The notes under the pieces were generated by a model. The model was not told the origin of the DNA. It saw only the letters and a program-made list of their open reading frames with translations, and did not search any database. Positions 37,331 to 51,382 of a stretch of DNA of 64,000 nt are shown here, in pieces. Each line of letters opens with the position of its first letter. The first letter of the stretch is position 1. Made by a program: the position numbers and the translations under genes. This DNA is from Trichoplax sp. H2 (Eukaryota; Placozoa; Uniplacotomia; Trichoplacea). Location: assembly GCA_003344405.1 (NCBI GenBank), contig NOWV01000065.1:330560-394559 (forward strand). The letters run 5' to 3'.

Positions 37331-40300
37331 AAACTAGATTAGTTTTATTTATAGATAATCAGTTATGTGAAATATCAGTTTTGAATCCGTTGGTTAGCCA
37401 AGACATAGATTTCACTGTGCTTAATAAAGTTTCCGTTGGCATCAATCGTTTACTAGTATACTAATCAGAATAGAATCGTATAAATGCGGCCAATACCTCT
37501 TCGCTGCTAGTTCGAATCATGATACAGTATATTGGTAACAAATACTTTTATTAATAATGGTATCTTATCAAGTAGAGAGCTTCCATCCTTTGAAGAATTT
37601 TCTTCAGTAACATTTAACAATATCTTATACAAGTGTTGCATGGGAAATAATGGCTTCTTGCTAAAAAACGAATCGTTAGCATCAATTGATTAGCCAAAAT
37701 AGAAATTTACCACACCCAAATAATGGCTTTTTTATCAAATTAGTAAACGTCAAATTCCTGTAGGTCAATTACAAATAGGCTAAGATATAAACCTTTTTGA
37801 TTAATTGACCTGTGAATATCCACATTTACTGGTCAATATTGCTATAAAAACTTCTTTCAGAATAGTCTAGTTTGATGTTGTTGTCATTGATAAATTTGGC
37901 CAAAGCATCATTGAAAACGATCTTATACACTAAAAATTGTTAGTGTCAAGTTTCAGTTTTTTTAAAGAAATCTAATTTATAAAAATCTCCATGATCGATT
38001 TCTTGATTAGCATGGATTAAGCTAGGATCAAAGCCAAATATCGAATGACACTAACTGGAGAAAAGGATGCTTTACTAGTATTGAAAAAATATATAATCTA
38101 ATATGGCTTAATTTGTAGGTGTTGAAGACCTGAAGATGATGTGATAGAGTTGGCAACTATGTTACTTGATTACAGTCTATCACATTCAGCAATCTCATAA
38201 AAATGATCATGTAATATTCTACTGTCTAAATAAAGGTTAATGTCAGCTTTATTAATGATATTAGCAAGGATCTTTGACATATTCTTACAGCCTTTATAGT
38301 TGATAAGTTATGCAGTACAACAATACAGTCTATCACCTTTGATTACTATTAGTGAAGGAACAGCAACACTTTTTTTGGTCTCCATTATTTATGATTATAG
38401 CATCCTTTATGTTTTAGATCATATACGAGCTTCTTTAAGAAATACTAGTGCAAACTCCCGTCGCTTTGCAACAGGATTATGATACTTGAGCAAGAAATAC
38501 CGCAACTTAGACCTGTCAGAGGTTCAGTAACTTTATCGTGTACTAAGCACCAGTAATATATCAGATCAGATTTTATAAATTCGTTTGCCCCCAAAATTTA
38601 TCACCGCTGTATAAGATTTCATTATTTCGTCGAACAATATACGCTTGCTATTAGATTACATAATAAAGTAATATTTCATTCAAGGCACAAATTAAAGTCT
38701 TATGCAGACTATTAATTTTTGCAAATGGCCTTTGACTACAGCTTTAAATTATATATTGCCTAACATAAAAGTAACATAAAGTACAAGATAGAGATTGATA
38801 CTTCCCATAGTGTAGTTATCGCACAAATTTTGAAATACTATAATATTTTAAGGTTTAATCAAACATTTGAGATAAGAAAAAGGGCTAGAAATGAATAATT
38901 AATATATTTACTAATCTGATTATCATCGTTCCTTCAAAATATTTATATATTACCAATAGAGAGTAGAAAAGCATCTTGGTTATGATAATAACATTATTTA
39001 CATAGTCGGTAATTGCATTGCATTTAACATTCCAAAACTTTAATTACTATGAAACATGTAGCTATTGAGTTCAAGCTATTTCTGTCAGATAAGATTACTT
39101 ATAGTTCACAATTTAATAATGAGGTTACAACTCACCGTCTCAACACTTCTGCTTATAATGCCATTTGTGATGACCTTTCCTTATGTCATCCGATTATTAT
39201 AATAACGTTTAGTAATTTAAGCCAGATAGTATTACCTGTAAGTTCTCCAATTTGTGATTTTTAGATGTCTACTTAAACATATTTACTTAATAACCGATAG
39301 TCTAGCAAAATGAATAAGCACGTAACTGGATGAACAAATTTTAAGTCCGGTTTATGAATATGACTATATCTGTCTAATAAAAGAGAATTATCGAATTGCA
39401 TATTTAGGGTACGCAGCATTTTTGTCATGTAGGCAGTTTAGGAACAGGATGTTGCTATACACTATATGCGAGTACAGTACACGTTTAGCTACGCGATGTA
39501 ACGATTCCAACTAAAAGCGATAAAACCTATATGCTTAATCTAGCGAAGTTATATCATTCTATGTCATAAGATTCTACGACTTTGGTAATTTATAATTGCC
39601 ATAATAACATACGATCTATCCCAAAGTTTGCGCCTACACCTACACTTGTTGTTGGTCAATTTCGACTTCTAAGAAGTATTGGGTATATGCATCTTTAATC
39701 AAATATGTTATCAGTAATCTTAAATCGTAGAAAGTTAGCCAGGTTATAAACATATCATAATGGCCAAATTTACTTCATTCTATCTATCAAACATCAATTA
39801 ATTACTAATATTTTGAATTCTATTAACTTTATTTCATTTTTGCTCATTTACAAATATTAAATTTTGATTATTCGCCATTAAAGCGCAATATTCAAGATAC
39901 TTCATCAACTATTTGGTACATGTATGCGTATAGGTATTAATTTGATACAGCAGTTACTGCGTGATGCATGATGCATATTCAAAATGTATACACGATAACG
40001 TACTTATTACTAATATTTGAATCTTTTCTTCATTTACGTAGAATAATATGCTGTTGTATAAACAGTACCATCTCTTGGAGAAAAATTATATTTCAAATTA
40101 AAATTAATATATTTCAATAATTTACTACTACAGTGAACGATGCCGTACGTTGATTACAATTGGCACAAGATAATGCATTTTTAAACTGTTGCTGATGCTA
40201 AAATCATTTTGCTACTGGTAACTATCACCGACCGCTGGGAGAAACCGCCGAATGGACCAATCAAGTATATGTAAATACACTAATCAAATATTCAAGCAAT

Positions 40301-40596
40301 CTGAAAGATTATCGATAGCGTTCGACAAAGGTAAATAATTCATTATCATATATAACCATCAATAGTAGTTTCACAGCGATTATTACTTGACAGTAAGTTA
40401 CATCACTTCATAATAATAATATCTATTATTATAAAACAATCATATCGCAGCTACATAACAGCGTATATAGTTCGATTTTCTGCAGGTCTCCATTTACGAA
40501 TAATAAAAGAATATGCATAATTCAGATTAATTTCAAATAAATTCAATGTTTTATATAAATTTGTACAGCAATAGTCCATACGTATACTGTATGCAC

Positions 40597-43500
40597 TTAA
40601 TTCTTCGATATCAATTTCATTCCTCGACGAACGTAATTCAATAGGTCGGCCAAAGTACTAAAAATAATTTAAGAGAAAACATTGAGAAATTTAAAGCTTG
40701 TTGTCAAAGCATTCCCTATTCATAATAAAACTTTAACTGTACCTATCGTAGTGTAAAATATTACGTTGATGTAGTTGAGTGAAGAAATCTATAAACAAAA
40801 ATTAAAATATGGTATGGATACATGATTCCTGTATGAAAAATTTCAAGATTATAAATAGCTTCTATTGAGGCATATTTCAGATTATGATCTCATTCTCCTT
40901 ACTGTAAAATTATTCTTGGCAGATTACTGTCCTAAATGTATTGAATGATTTATTTTACCTTCAAATTCTTTCATAATCAAATTTCCGTTCTCCCATAAAT
41001 CCATAGCATAAGTTTCTTGATTCCATAGGTGATTCAATCTTAACTGCATAGACATAATTTTATTGGGGATGCTTATAAAATTATCATTTTGCGTACTACT
41101 ACTTGAAGTAGAAGATTGGCTTCCAGGTGTAAATGTTGGAGAAACAGACAGATCTGAGGTTCTGCTACTAAATGTAAAAATGTAATAATATCTAAATGGA
41201 AATAACCTAACATATTGAAAAGAAATGTTGATTAAACAAAGAATAGTTTACAATTACAAGTGCGATACTTACTTTTTGGAAATTGATCCCATTTGTTGCT
41301 TATCTTTCTATAGTGTCATAAATTTAATAGAAAATAAAATTATAAATAGCAACGTACCATAGAATTGCAATATGTTACTATAATTACTACGAACTTAAGG
41401 TACTAACCGCACAATATTCGTTAACATTCTGTAAACAGCAAAAAAATGTCGATAGTTAGAATTTTAAATTTGCCTTAATTTATTTCATTAGTGTTATTAA
41501 GGAAATATTTAATAAATGTCTTCGAAATTGCACTCACTTGCAGTAAAGTTCGTATTTCATTACGAGAGCGTAAAAATATTTTATGAACTAATAATGCTCG
41601 GCTTCTATCACTAATTTTGGATATAATGATAAAATAGGTGTAAATCTTTTAATACCTTCTTCATTTGATATTATTCTATTCGTTATTTGATTAACTATAG
41701 TATTTTTAATATTTCGAGTACTATCATCGACACATGATGTTTTTACTATTAATGCTAATGCTATCAATTCCTAATACCAAAAGAATAAGAACTTCTTTAA
41801 TTTGATATTTCCCTTCCATCCATCTTTAGATCCCAGATCACGTAGTATTCTACATATTTGTCTATTAAAGTTGCATAAATAGACAGTGTTAAGATAGCAA
41901 TTGCAGTACACAATGGTAGGCAAACAGCAAATTATGTTGCCTAAAGTTAAGTTAAACATTATTTACTTTAAGAAAGTAGCAGTAGTGTTTAATATTTCGT
42001 AATATGGTTCCTTTTTTCTACTTTCATGTTTTTCCTTATCTAATTTCTGTGAAGGATTATTAATATTATAAATCAAGGATAGAAATGTTAGTTATATATA
42101 TTATTTTTAAGCTACTTAAGTAAACAAATTAGTGACATATTGCATAGTAACTGCTACCACGCCATTTAACCTCTTCTATAAGGGCTTGTTCAATAAATAA
42201 CATTGCAGCTTCAGTGTACTTAATTGCCTTCACTTCAATATTTGGCTAAAGGAAGCACATACAATATATTAGTTACATGAATCATCAGCCTTGACGGACT
42301 GTAAATACTCTTAAGGTAGGTAGATAGGTAGCTTAGGATAACGTTAATAAACATAAATGAATATTAAAAATACGTTAAATTTAATGTAGTGATCTTTATA
42401 AAAAAAATACTTACGTTAGCATCACCACTACGCTTGTGTTCAGTTGCTTGTTTACGTAAATTTTCAGATCTACACAGTGAATTAATTCTCTGAATATTAA
42501 ATATATCCATGAAAATAATGCAATTATAAAGAATTATGTATCTCACTTTATACGTAAATCTTCAACAGTTGATACTTCCTCCGTATTTTTCTTTAATGTC
42601 TGCTTGTTGAACGTAGTTGCTGCCATATCGGATCGGTAGTCTTTATTACTTTCCTTGGCTACTGATTTCTTACGACGTTGAGTATTATCACTATCCAAAT
42701 GTTTGGACTGAGATGCTTTGTAATCACAATTTTTACCTCGATCTTGCACCTCACTTTGATCATTGTCATTCTTAAACGGCGGAGGAGTTCTATGATGAGA
42801 TGACGAGTCATCATCTGACGTTTTAACACGCCTTATTTCCTTTTTTCGCTTCTTGTCTTTTTTATGACGCAACAACGCGGAATCATCTTCCGATCCAATG
42901 ATACTTCTTGAAGCTTTTTTTAATCTCTCTTTTTCTGATACTTTCCCATGAGATACTACCTTAAAATCATCAGATTTTTTATTACGTTTCATTTCATTTC
43001 TTTCAGGACTAATTCCTTTCCGCGACGATACAGCCGTGACGTTGGCCTCATCGCTACTTTCGGCCATTTTATTTCGTATTTTCTTCTTTAATGGATGACC
43101 TTCGTTATTGTGGTTATTAATTCGTTTGGATTTAGATATGCCACTTGATAGTGACCCATCTTTGGATCCTGACGTTGACGTGAGCTGCTTATCCACGTTA
43201 ATTTTTTTGTCCTTAAAACCTATATTATTAAATGGGCACAAAGATACAATATTGATGCAAACTTCGTAACTTAATGATCAGATCATGAGAAAACAAAACC
43301 TATATTTATAGTATGACAATTTATGGTGTATACCTTGTGCTTGTTCATCCTGATGCTTTTTCTGATTTTTTAGAATATTAAGTGAATCAGTATTTATAAT
43401 CCAATCAGAGAGTTGAAATTTTCGAATTTAATTATATTTATGTGTCATGATTATGGTTTTGTTGAAGCTATACGTATATCGGAACTTATTAATTATTAAT

Positions 43501-46500
43501 GTAGTTCTTTCATTGTAGCCATTATATAGCAGTACTTACAGCTTTTGAAGTTGACAATTTGATGCTCTTCAGACGCGATAGGTCAAAGCTTACGGGGTAG
43601 CTTTTATCTGCAGTTGGAGGCAACGTTGACGAAACGACTGCATCATTTTGTATCGGGGAACGCTGTTGTTGTTGTTGATCGCTGTTATCAACATCTTCGA
43701 ATAATTCGTTATGTTGATCAGCCGCAGCTTTATTCTCTTCTTTTTCAGAAGTATTGTCGATTTTAGCTAAACGCAAAACAGATGATGTGTTACTTAAACA
43801 TTGAATATCTTGCGTTCCATTACAACTACAAGTGACATTGTCATCATGTAATGCGATCGACTGCCGGATTAAAGTCGAAGTTTGGCTAGAACAGGATGAT
43901 GATGATATATCAACGCAATCCGTATTATAGTCAACGGTAACATTAGACACCGAAATTTCTCGTAATGTTGAACTATTCTTATTCTCATTCGTTGCATGTT
44001 GGTGTTGTAAATCAGTTTTTGGATTACTGGACGTGGAATCACATTGACTATCACTGTCATGAAGAGAGCGATTCCATTGATCTCTGTAAAATAGATTTGT
44101 AGGCAGTCTCTCTTGAGCAGAGCTGGTTGCTGAAGAAACAACTATGTTATCAATACAATTAGCCAAATTTTGCGTATCAGAGTGATCAAAAAGTTTCCTT
44201 CTGACTGATGTAGATCGAATCTTAGGGGTTTCTTTGTCAGTAGCTAACACAAAAACTGCAGGCTTTTTAGCTGGCTTGAAAGCCTTACCGAAACGTAACG
44301 GACTAAGCTCAATGATCCGCAGGAAATTGCGCATTTCTTGTAGAATTTGGTGTCTAGAAACTAGTGCCACATTAGCCATCATTTGTATGTCATGACATTG
44401 ATTACTTTTAGAATTGGTGTTAGCGTGCGCAATATCACTGTTTCCAACAACAATGTCGGCTTCGATATTTTTGGAAATAGTCCGTAAATGACGTTGCTCA
44501 CCACCATTAGAAATATTAAGACTGTTTCGGTTTCGCTCATAACTACGAAGTGAGCTACAATCAATTATACGTAAAAAGTCGTATACTTCTTGTAATACCC
44601 TTTTACGCTTAGCTGGAGAGTATGCCTTTTTGACTGGCGATAATACATTTCTTTTCTTAAGTAATCCCTTCCGGCAGTCAAAGTGTCGAGTATTGTCACT
44701 AGCATATATTTTACCAACTAGCTCAGGATTAGCAGTTGTCAAATGCATATTTTTACGACGGTATGGCCATTCAAGCTTAGAGGTATCACGGAAGTTATGA
44801 CGACTACGTTTTGAACGTAAATGCAAGTTATTTCGATTGGACTGGCCAATAGTAACGTTATGGCCGCTTTGACGTATTGGGCTAAGACTTGTCAAACGAA
44901 TCAAATCGTTAATATCTCCTAATGCTACTCGAGCTGCTGATAAACGTAACAGATTGGACGACGGGTTTAGCTGCCCTTCTTTACGTTTATCGGGATAGAT
45001 ATCGTTGTTGGAGTGACTGCTTACGAGAAATTTCTTGTCATCTACCGACAAATCACTTAAACATTTTCCATGAGATGTGGAGCAATCATCACAATGAGTA
45101 GATTTCATTGCAGAGTCATAACTCCTTCGTCCAAAATCATCATCATTGCGGCATTTTTCATAGTGAATATTTCGTAAAGGACTTAAAACAGGAATCTGAT
45201 ATTGCAGTACCTCGCGTATAATATTATTTGCAATTCTGTTGGATTGCGCTGCAGAATGATAACTTTGGGGTGCTTGGATACAGAGATCAATGTACGGTAT
45301 TATTAATTATGGAGTTAAGATTAGATTTCGTAATATAATGACTGTATTTACTGAACATACTAATACGTCGTAACTTTCGGTAAGTACAGCTTGATATGTT
45401 GTTCATAAAACTATCTATACAGTATATAGTATATATCTTACTCTTCTTTTGCCGAGGAGAATGTTTTCTATTGTCACTGGATGGCGTCTTTCTCTTCTAA
45501 AATTGAAAAATAATATTACAATTTCAGTACAATCAATAGCATAAAAAATTTCGTTTACGATAATAAATCAAATAAAATGACAACGATAACATACTTTTAC
45601 TTGCTTTACGGCACCTATGTCAGAATCACTATCACTTTCACTTGATGATTCAGAGAGAGGAGTAGGGTCGATGATAGGAAATAATTTTCCTGAAATCGCA
45701 TTGTTACCATTTCTAGTTAAATCTTCCACTGCGTCGCTTTGGTTATCACTATCACTGTCATCTGTCAGCTCTAAGTCTTGTTCCAGGCAATTTTGATCAT
45801 CACTAACCCAATAGGTAGCATGAATATGTTACAAACGTTAATGAAAAAATTTTAATTACATGATACAGGAGGTAAAATTATTCATTCTGGTTACAATGAA
45901 CAAAATACAGATAAAATCATTTTTGAAAACTAACGTAAAGTTATTTTCTTCAGACTCTTTCTTGATATCTATAATTGATAAATGGTATTTTAAAGATAAT
46001 TTATTTTAGAAGTATTCGCCTTTACATGTATAGTTCATTACAAATTATAAATTGTACCTTTACGATTACTGGTCGCTTCATCCTTAGAATGCAATAGTTA
46101 TGAAATAAATTTAAGTTGATCAACAAAGGAAGGAATCAAGACAATATTAACGTTATCCAAAAATTATAACACGCCTAACAAATGAATTCAATTTGATCTC
46201 GTTTTTCACCTTTTGCTGAAAAGCAGGAAATGCAGATGAACTGCTTGATGGCGTCCTGATAGCACTGATGGGAGGAGGAAGCCCTACCATTTCCTAAATT
46301 ACAACATTTACAGGTTGAAAAATTTTAAATTCGTATGCTTCAATTAAAATACTTGAATAGCATAAGAGAATGATTTTAAACCTAACCTCACATATTTGTT
46401 TTACTTTGGCTATCATTGACTAAAAAATAAAAAAAATATTTTACTATCTTCCTTGCATAAGTCGCTGTACAGCTATGGCTAAAGAAGTGAATTAATCTAT

Positions 46501-48211
46501 TAAAATAAGCTTACTACTTTTTCGTCGCTAGTTGATTTAATCATGCCTTTTGCGATTCCACTGCGATTGAATATTGTCAAAAGAAGAAAGTTCAATGTAA
46601 GAGAATTTCTACTATACGCGTATTACGATTATTATAAAAATTAGCTAACTTTTGAATTATATCAATTTTTAGTTCTTTAGGCCGGACAGTAGTTGCTTTT
46701 GTATCGTTATCTGCTTTTTGACGTTTTATCTTGTTATTATTTTCGCTTGCTTGCAGTAGCTCATCTTCATCTTTGGTTTTAGTGTCTTCTTTATTTTGAC
46801 TAGTTTTCGTATCGTCAGCTACACAGAAATCATTATTAGCGCTTGGCTGCCCCTGGTTTCGTTTACTTAAGGTTGTAGTCTTGGCAATCGTCTCATTTGA
46901 TACCGAAGGGAGAAAAGAATCAGGTCCGTTGCTAATTTCTGTTTTGACTTTCCGATCACTTGGTACTCCACGATGATAACTAGACGATAATGCCGAAGGG
47001 AGACAAGAATCAGGTCCGTTGCTAATTTCTGTTTTGACTTTCCGATCACTTGGTACTCCACGATGATAACTAGACGATAATGCTTGATCGCTGGTGCTTT
47101 CTATTTCTTGATTCCCATCGTAATGACGTTCTTTCTTTATTGACTTGTTACGTTCTAGACCAGTATTACTAGACAGTGATGATTTCTTCGATATACGTTT
47201 ATCACTATCATCACTATGCGCTTCTTGTAGTGATTTATTATCATTGCTGCCTTGATTATTAACTTCGTCCACTTTATGATGCACATTATGCGATCGAGGA
47301 TCTGAACTTCGTATATACGGAGGAATAGTTTTGCCCTCTCTACATTTATTGAATTCGCGTAACGTTGTACCTCCCAAAATACCAATGACCTCATGGAAGT
47401 TGCCATTTCTCAAGTATGGCTTAATATTGGAGATGTTACCTAGTACATGCTTAATTTATAGGCATGATGATAACGAGATTAATGAGAATTAGAAGGAAAA
47501 TTGGTTGTTGAATCGACATTTTACCGAATTAAGACTTCAATAATGATACCATCGCTACGTAACATGGTAAATAAAAACCTTAGCATAGTTGCTTAATTCA
47601 TCCAATTTTGCTTCATCTGGTGATAACTAATCAATTTTTATCACGATAGAATGCAAAATATAATTATCGAAGGAAAGACATCTCAAATTGAATTCAATTA
47701 TTTCACAATATATAAAATTATACAGTGATTCCTTACTCTGCGAGGTCGTGAACTGACATAATCAGGTGGTTTATCATCAGGATGTGAAGTTGGCTACATA
47801 AAAAAGAAATAGCCAAATCCATTTCACTTATTGACTTCGATTTGATACATTATACAGCTATTGAAGCATCTTTATGAGTAATTATTAAGAAAAGTTGAAT
47901 TGAATTGAATCATCCAATTAGCCAAAGATAGTGTCGCTTGAAAGCGTTTAGAATGCTTACATCATAGGCTAGTATACTGTCCATATCTTTTTCCTCGCTA
48001 CTTTTCGAATTATCTTGACTTATTCCGAGTCTACCATTTGCTCTGAAATGGACCACGAGTGGTAAGACAATTTTCAGTTCAGAAAAGGTCATTGGATATT
48101 AAATTAACATTATTCAAACATGAGCGTTTTACTGTCATCAATGACATGAAGTGAAAAAATGTTGTAGTAATTTGCTCACCAATCAAGCAAAGGAGAATAC
48201 CTGATATCCAT
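40597..48211 (-). CDS. AFF (AF4/FMR2) family super elongation complex scaffold (at least 24 exons)
   Basis: In animals this family scaffolds P-TEFb, ELL and ENL/AF9 to release paused RNA polymerase II. Exons: 48211-48201, 48042-47961, 47793-47737, 47626-47579, 47419-46650, 46560-46515, 46419-46387, 46293-46210, 46082-46058, 45968-45935, 45802-45601, 45496-45442, 45272-43540, 43361-43334, 43219-42547, 42469-42415, 42245-42171, 42046-41967, 41610-41538, 41428-41408, 41307-41273, 41167-40959, 40788-40743, 40657-40597. These sum to 1511 residues in frame. Family marks in order: N-terminal DELSNYAKPYLRNGNFHEV (about 59-77); LPPPISAIRTP (about 354-364), matching the family's WPPPLTAIHTP; the acidic LEQDLELTDDSDSD and a Ser/Asp run; a Lys/Ser-rich middle; YPVSFDLSRL; then the C-terminal homology domain with LRKQATEHKRSGDAN, YTEAAMLFIEQ and, last, LADLLNYVRRGMKLI. 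The start (MDIR, an 11-nt coding exon) is the least certain part. A possible exon at 41770-41656 does not fit in phase. Confidence 0.85.
46905..47084. repeat. Recent in-frame 90-bp tandem duplication in AFF exon 5
   Basis: Two adjacent 90-bp units (46905-46994 and 46995-47084) are almost identical, with about two differences. They encode consecutive 30-residue copies containing SSSYHRGVPSDRK and VKTEISNGPDS, differing mainly by one Cys/Phe change. Each copy carries VKTE, a match to the psi-K-x-E SUMO consensus. Confidence 0.95.
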
Positions 48212-51200
48212 GACTAGAATTATTCTTGTCAAGTAGCGAACTATGATAATTGTATCAATTGACTTATAAATGATGAATTTGATAACTTGGATAAATGTGA
48301 ATGTATTTCAGTAGGCAAATACCTTTCAAAATGTAATGTCATCATTTAAGTAGAGATGCTATTGAATTAATAACGCCATCACCGAGATAAACACAATGCA
48401 AATTAATACCAGAACAGCCTATCCTATCCCCTATCAGCTTACACCAAGGAGTCGAGTCGATTGCAATTCACTCTAAACCAAGTAGTGTCAAGATTATCAT
48501 CACCGTATGCCCTACAGCAGCATACGAAATTGCAACCCAATGGAACCCCTATTACTAAATATAGATATTTTGAGAGAGCTAATAGATAAAAACAGAAGAG
48601 ATACCATCCATGCCAGCATCAATCAGATTATGGCGCTTGCTGTATCAAGGTCTGTGTTAAACAAACAGTGATACTGGTCGTACCAATATCGTTCCCATGT
48701 AACAAAAACGGATCCTCTTTTTGTTTCTACTGTACTATAAAATGCTAACTACCCTATATGGTGCACTTAAGGGGGAAAGGATCGTTCAATCCTACCCATT
48801 GTATTGGCATATCATTCACAGTTGCAAACTTTAAAATAAATGATCAAAATTTCTATTTTGGGCATTAAAAGATTAACGTGGTATTGAAAGTATTTCGAAT
48901 AATTATCACTTTTCAATTGCACAATCATTTCATCTCTGGAAGTGATCCTTTTTACCTGCCGTGATTGTATCTGTGGCTTATACGAGTACATGTCTTGGCA
49001 GCAAGTGTTGTGCAGCCTGCAACACTTGCTCAACCCATTTTCTTTATCTCAACAATCGTTTGATAGAAATAGGTACTGTTTGGACAGTCAATTTGTCCCT
49101 GCTTGATTTGATTTGTATTCTCTAGCCTGTAAAATGTACAAATTGAGTTGTATCGTCTACCGTAGGTGAGATATTCGCTACCTCAGTGGCCATCGGCTCT
49201 CACTTTACAGACTATTTACGTATTTACCTAACCAAGGTAATACAGTAGCGTACAGTAGAGTATGCTATACGTAGCATAATTCAATATTGGAAATTGGATT
49301 GCATGGCTAGTATTGTGAACTTGTTCAAAAGCAGTAGTTGGTCAGTTACTGGTTTAACTGAAGGGTCGAGATTGAATTTCTAGTCAAAATCTATCCTTAC
49401 TTTATTATCTTGGCCACCATGAATCAATTCCTAACTTGAAATAGATTCTACTGTTTATAGAGATATACTAACTAGCTGAGGAGGTATACTGTCAACATAA
49501 ATGATGATGATTCTACTTTATTCAAGGGGGAAAATTACTTTTGAAAGATAGATGATTACTTAATCTTTCTATTGCGGAATGGTGGATGCTTGGTAGTCTA
49601 GTTTACAGTCAAAAGTTATGGCACAAATCGGTAGAGCACTTCAATTAGTGTTGGAACAATTAAGTCACAGCACGTGCTGAGAATGTTCTACAAGAATAAA
49701 TACATTCTTTGAAACAAAGGCATAACAGGCAAATAATATCAATATCAAAACTCTTTTATGTGATACTAAGGATGAAGAATAAGCATTAGTTTGTATAGAT
49801 GTATGGAAAATTAGGGGGGTAGAAGATATTATAGTGTATTATACAATAACAGTTTGACAATCGTTGAAACTAAAAATAAGAATTAAAATAGCTATTTAAA
49901 TGATGATGTCGCAAAGACAATTGATAGACATTGACTTCTTTTATGTCGGTTACTCTCAATCAACACTATAGATTGTATTGTTGAAATAGAGAATTGAAGA
50001 GAAGATAAGAAAAAAAAGTCATGGGGAGAAGTTTCTCTGTGGGAATCTAAACTGGCCGATTGCATGGTATTTATTGTTTGAACACATGCCGAATTCATTG
50101 AAAATCAATACTGTTTAAAGTCGATTGATGGAGAAATCGGCCAGTTTGGATGGAGCATAGACAAAATGAATGAATTGACAAGGTAATAGAATGTCGATGA
50201 GAAGAAAAAGTCGAGGTAGCGGTAACTACTTGTACACTACAATGCGGTACTGTACATTGTCGAAAAGACGATTTTGATTGACCTTTCTAGTAATTTCGAT
50301 AAACTAAAATCAATCACTTATAATTAGCCTTCTATAGGTATTTTCTGGCCAGGGTATAACCAATCAACGGGTGATATTAACTGATATTAATGTGCGTGTG
50401 TGCCGTACACATTACAATCGCTAGATTAATGATCAGAACAATTAGCTGTTGTACAAAAGTAATAACATTCAGTCGGTGAGACAATCATGATTAAATCGGC
50501 TTTAAAGAAAGATAATGCTATGAATCCAATATTGGAGTTCAGTCTGCAAATGTTGAGCAAGATTTGTGTGTCGTAATAGACTCAAGCATAACGAACGATC
50601 AAGAACGACACTGTCAATCGATTATTAAGTTTTAGTTTGAATGAAAATTTCCACAATTCAGCGTCACTAATATCAGTGCCAATAAACAAATAACACTTTG
50701 GATTTCATCGGAGGAAATGGTATATTCATAAATAGCTAAATATACTCCAATGCAAGCTATTAGTAGGATACAGGTAGATCATGCATTGACTATCATGTGA
50801 GTTTATATGCACAGGGAAATAATTATAAAATTGCTACCGCAATCATTTCTTAATACTCGTATGACTGATTACTTTCCAATCCGGTATGACTTTACTACAA
50901 GAGTTTTCCTATCCTAGGATTGGAATTTTCTTTCCATGCAGAAGCGTGACACAGAATAGGGAAACTGCAATCGCCATTGACTGCCAATAAATACAGTAGC
51001 ATCATAAGTGTATCACTCGATATCCAACTGACTAGTTTATCTGTTTTATGTTACGAATATGTAATTAAAGCATTTGGACACGAGCGATCCATTTCAATTT
51101 TGGAACATCACACGCCATTTACCGTAGAAAGCAACAATCTCCAGTCGATTATGTTATTGTTTTCTTATTGACCAAACTTTGTGATTAAAAGTAATTTAAA

Positions 51201-51382
51201 ACGATCGGAGAAAGTGAACATTTGGAGCAACTCATTGATATCCTGGCTCTATACTGTACGAGTTTATCCAAGTTTTGTAATGGAAAAAAATTTTTAACCA
51301 CCAAAACTTTGATATCGGATGGCTTCTACAGTGTTATTAAAAGAACTATTTTTAACCAGCCAATGCGCTTCATGCAATAAAC

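Larger units (their letters stand above)
33921..40596. other. Spacer upstream of the Tec gene, downstream of the AFF gene
   Basis: 6.7 kb without a confident gene. It should contain the Tec promoter and 5' UTR near 33921-34500 and the AFF 3' UTR below 40597. A diverged repeat family occupies 34660-36160. The stretch 37050-37330 has a coding-like minus-strand frame (separate entry). A plus-strand frame at 39049-39240 ends in a good donor (ACCT|GTAAGT) but has no recognisable partner exons. Confidence 0.5.

Noticed and set aside
40733-40788. AFF stop at 40733 (reading on through DRYS)
   Set aside because: A GTACAG donor at 40742 leads in phase to a last exon with LADLLNYVRRGMKLI, the conserved family C terminus.
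43869-44564. Minus-strand frames overlapping the large AFF exon
   Set aside because: They are shadow frames of the 43540-45272 exon, which has the family motifs and consistent splice phases.
47400-47440. Acceptor at TACTAG giving NISNIKPYL in AFF
   Set aside because: It needs an upstream phase that no exon supplies. The acceptor at 47420 joins DELSNYAK to PYLRNGNF in phase and matches the family motif.
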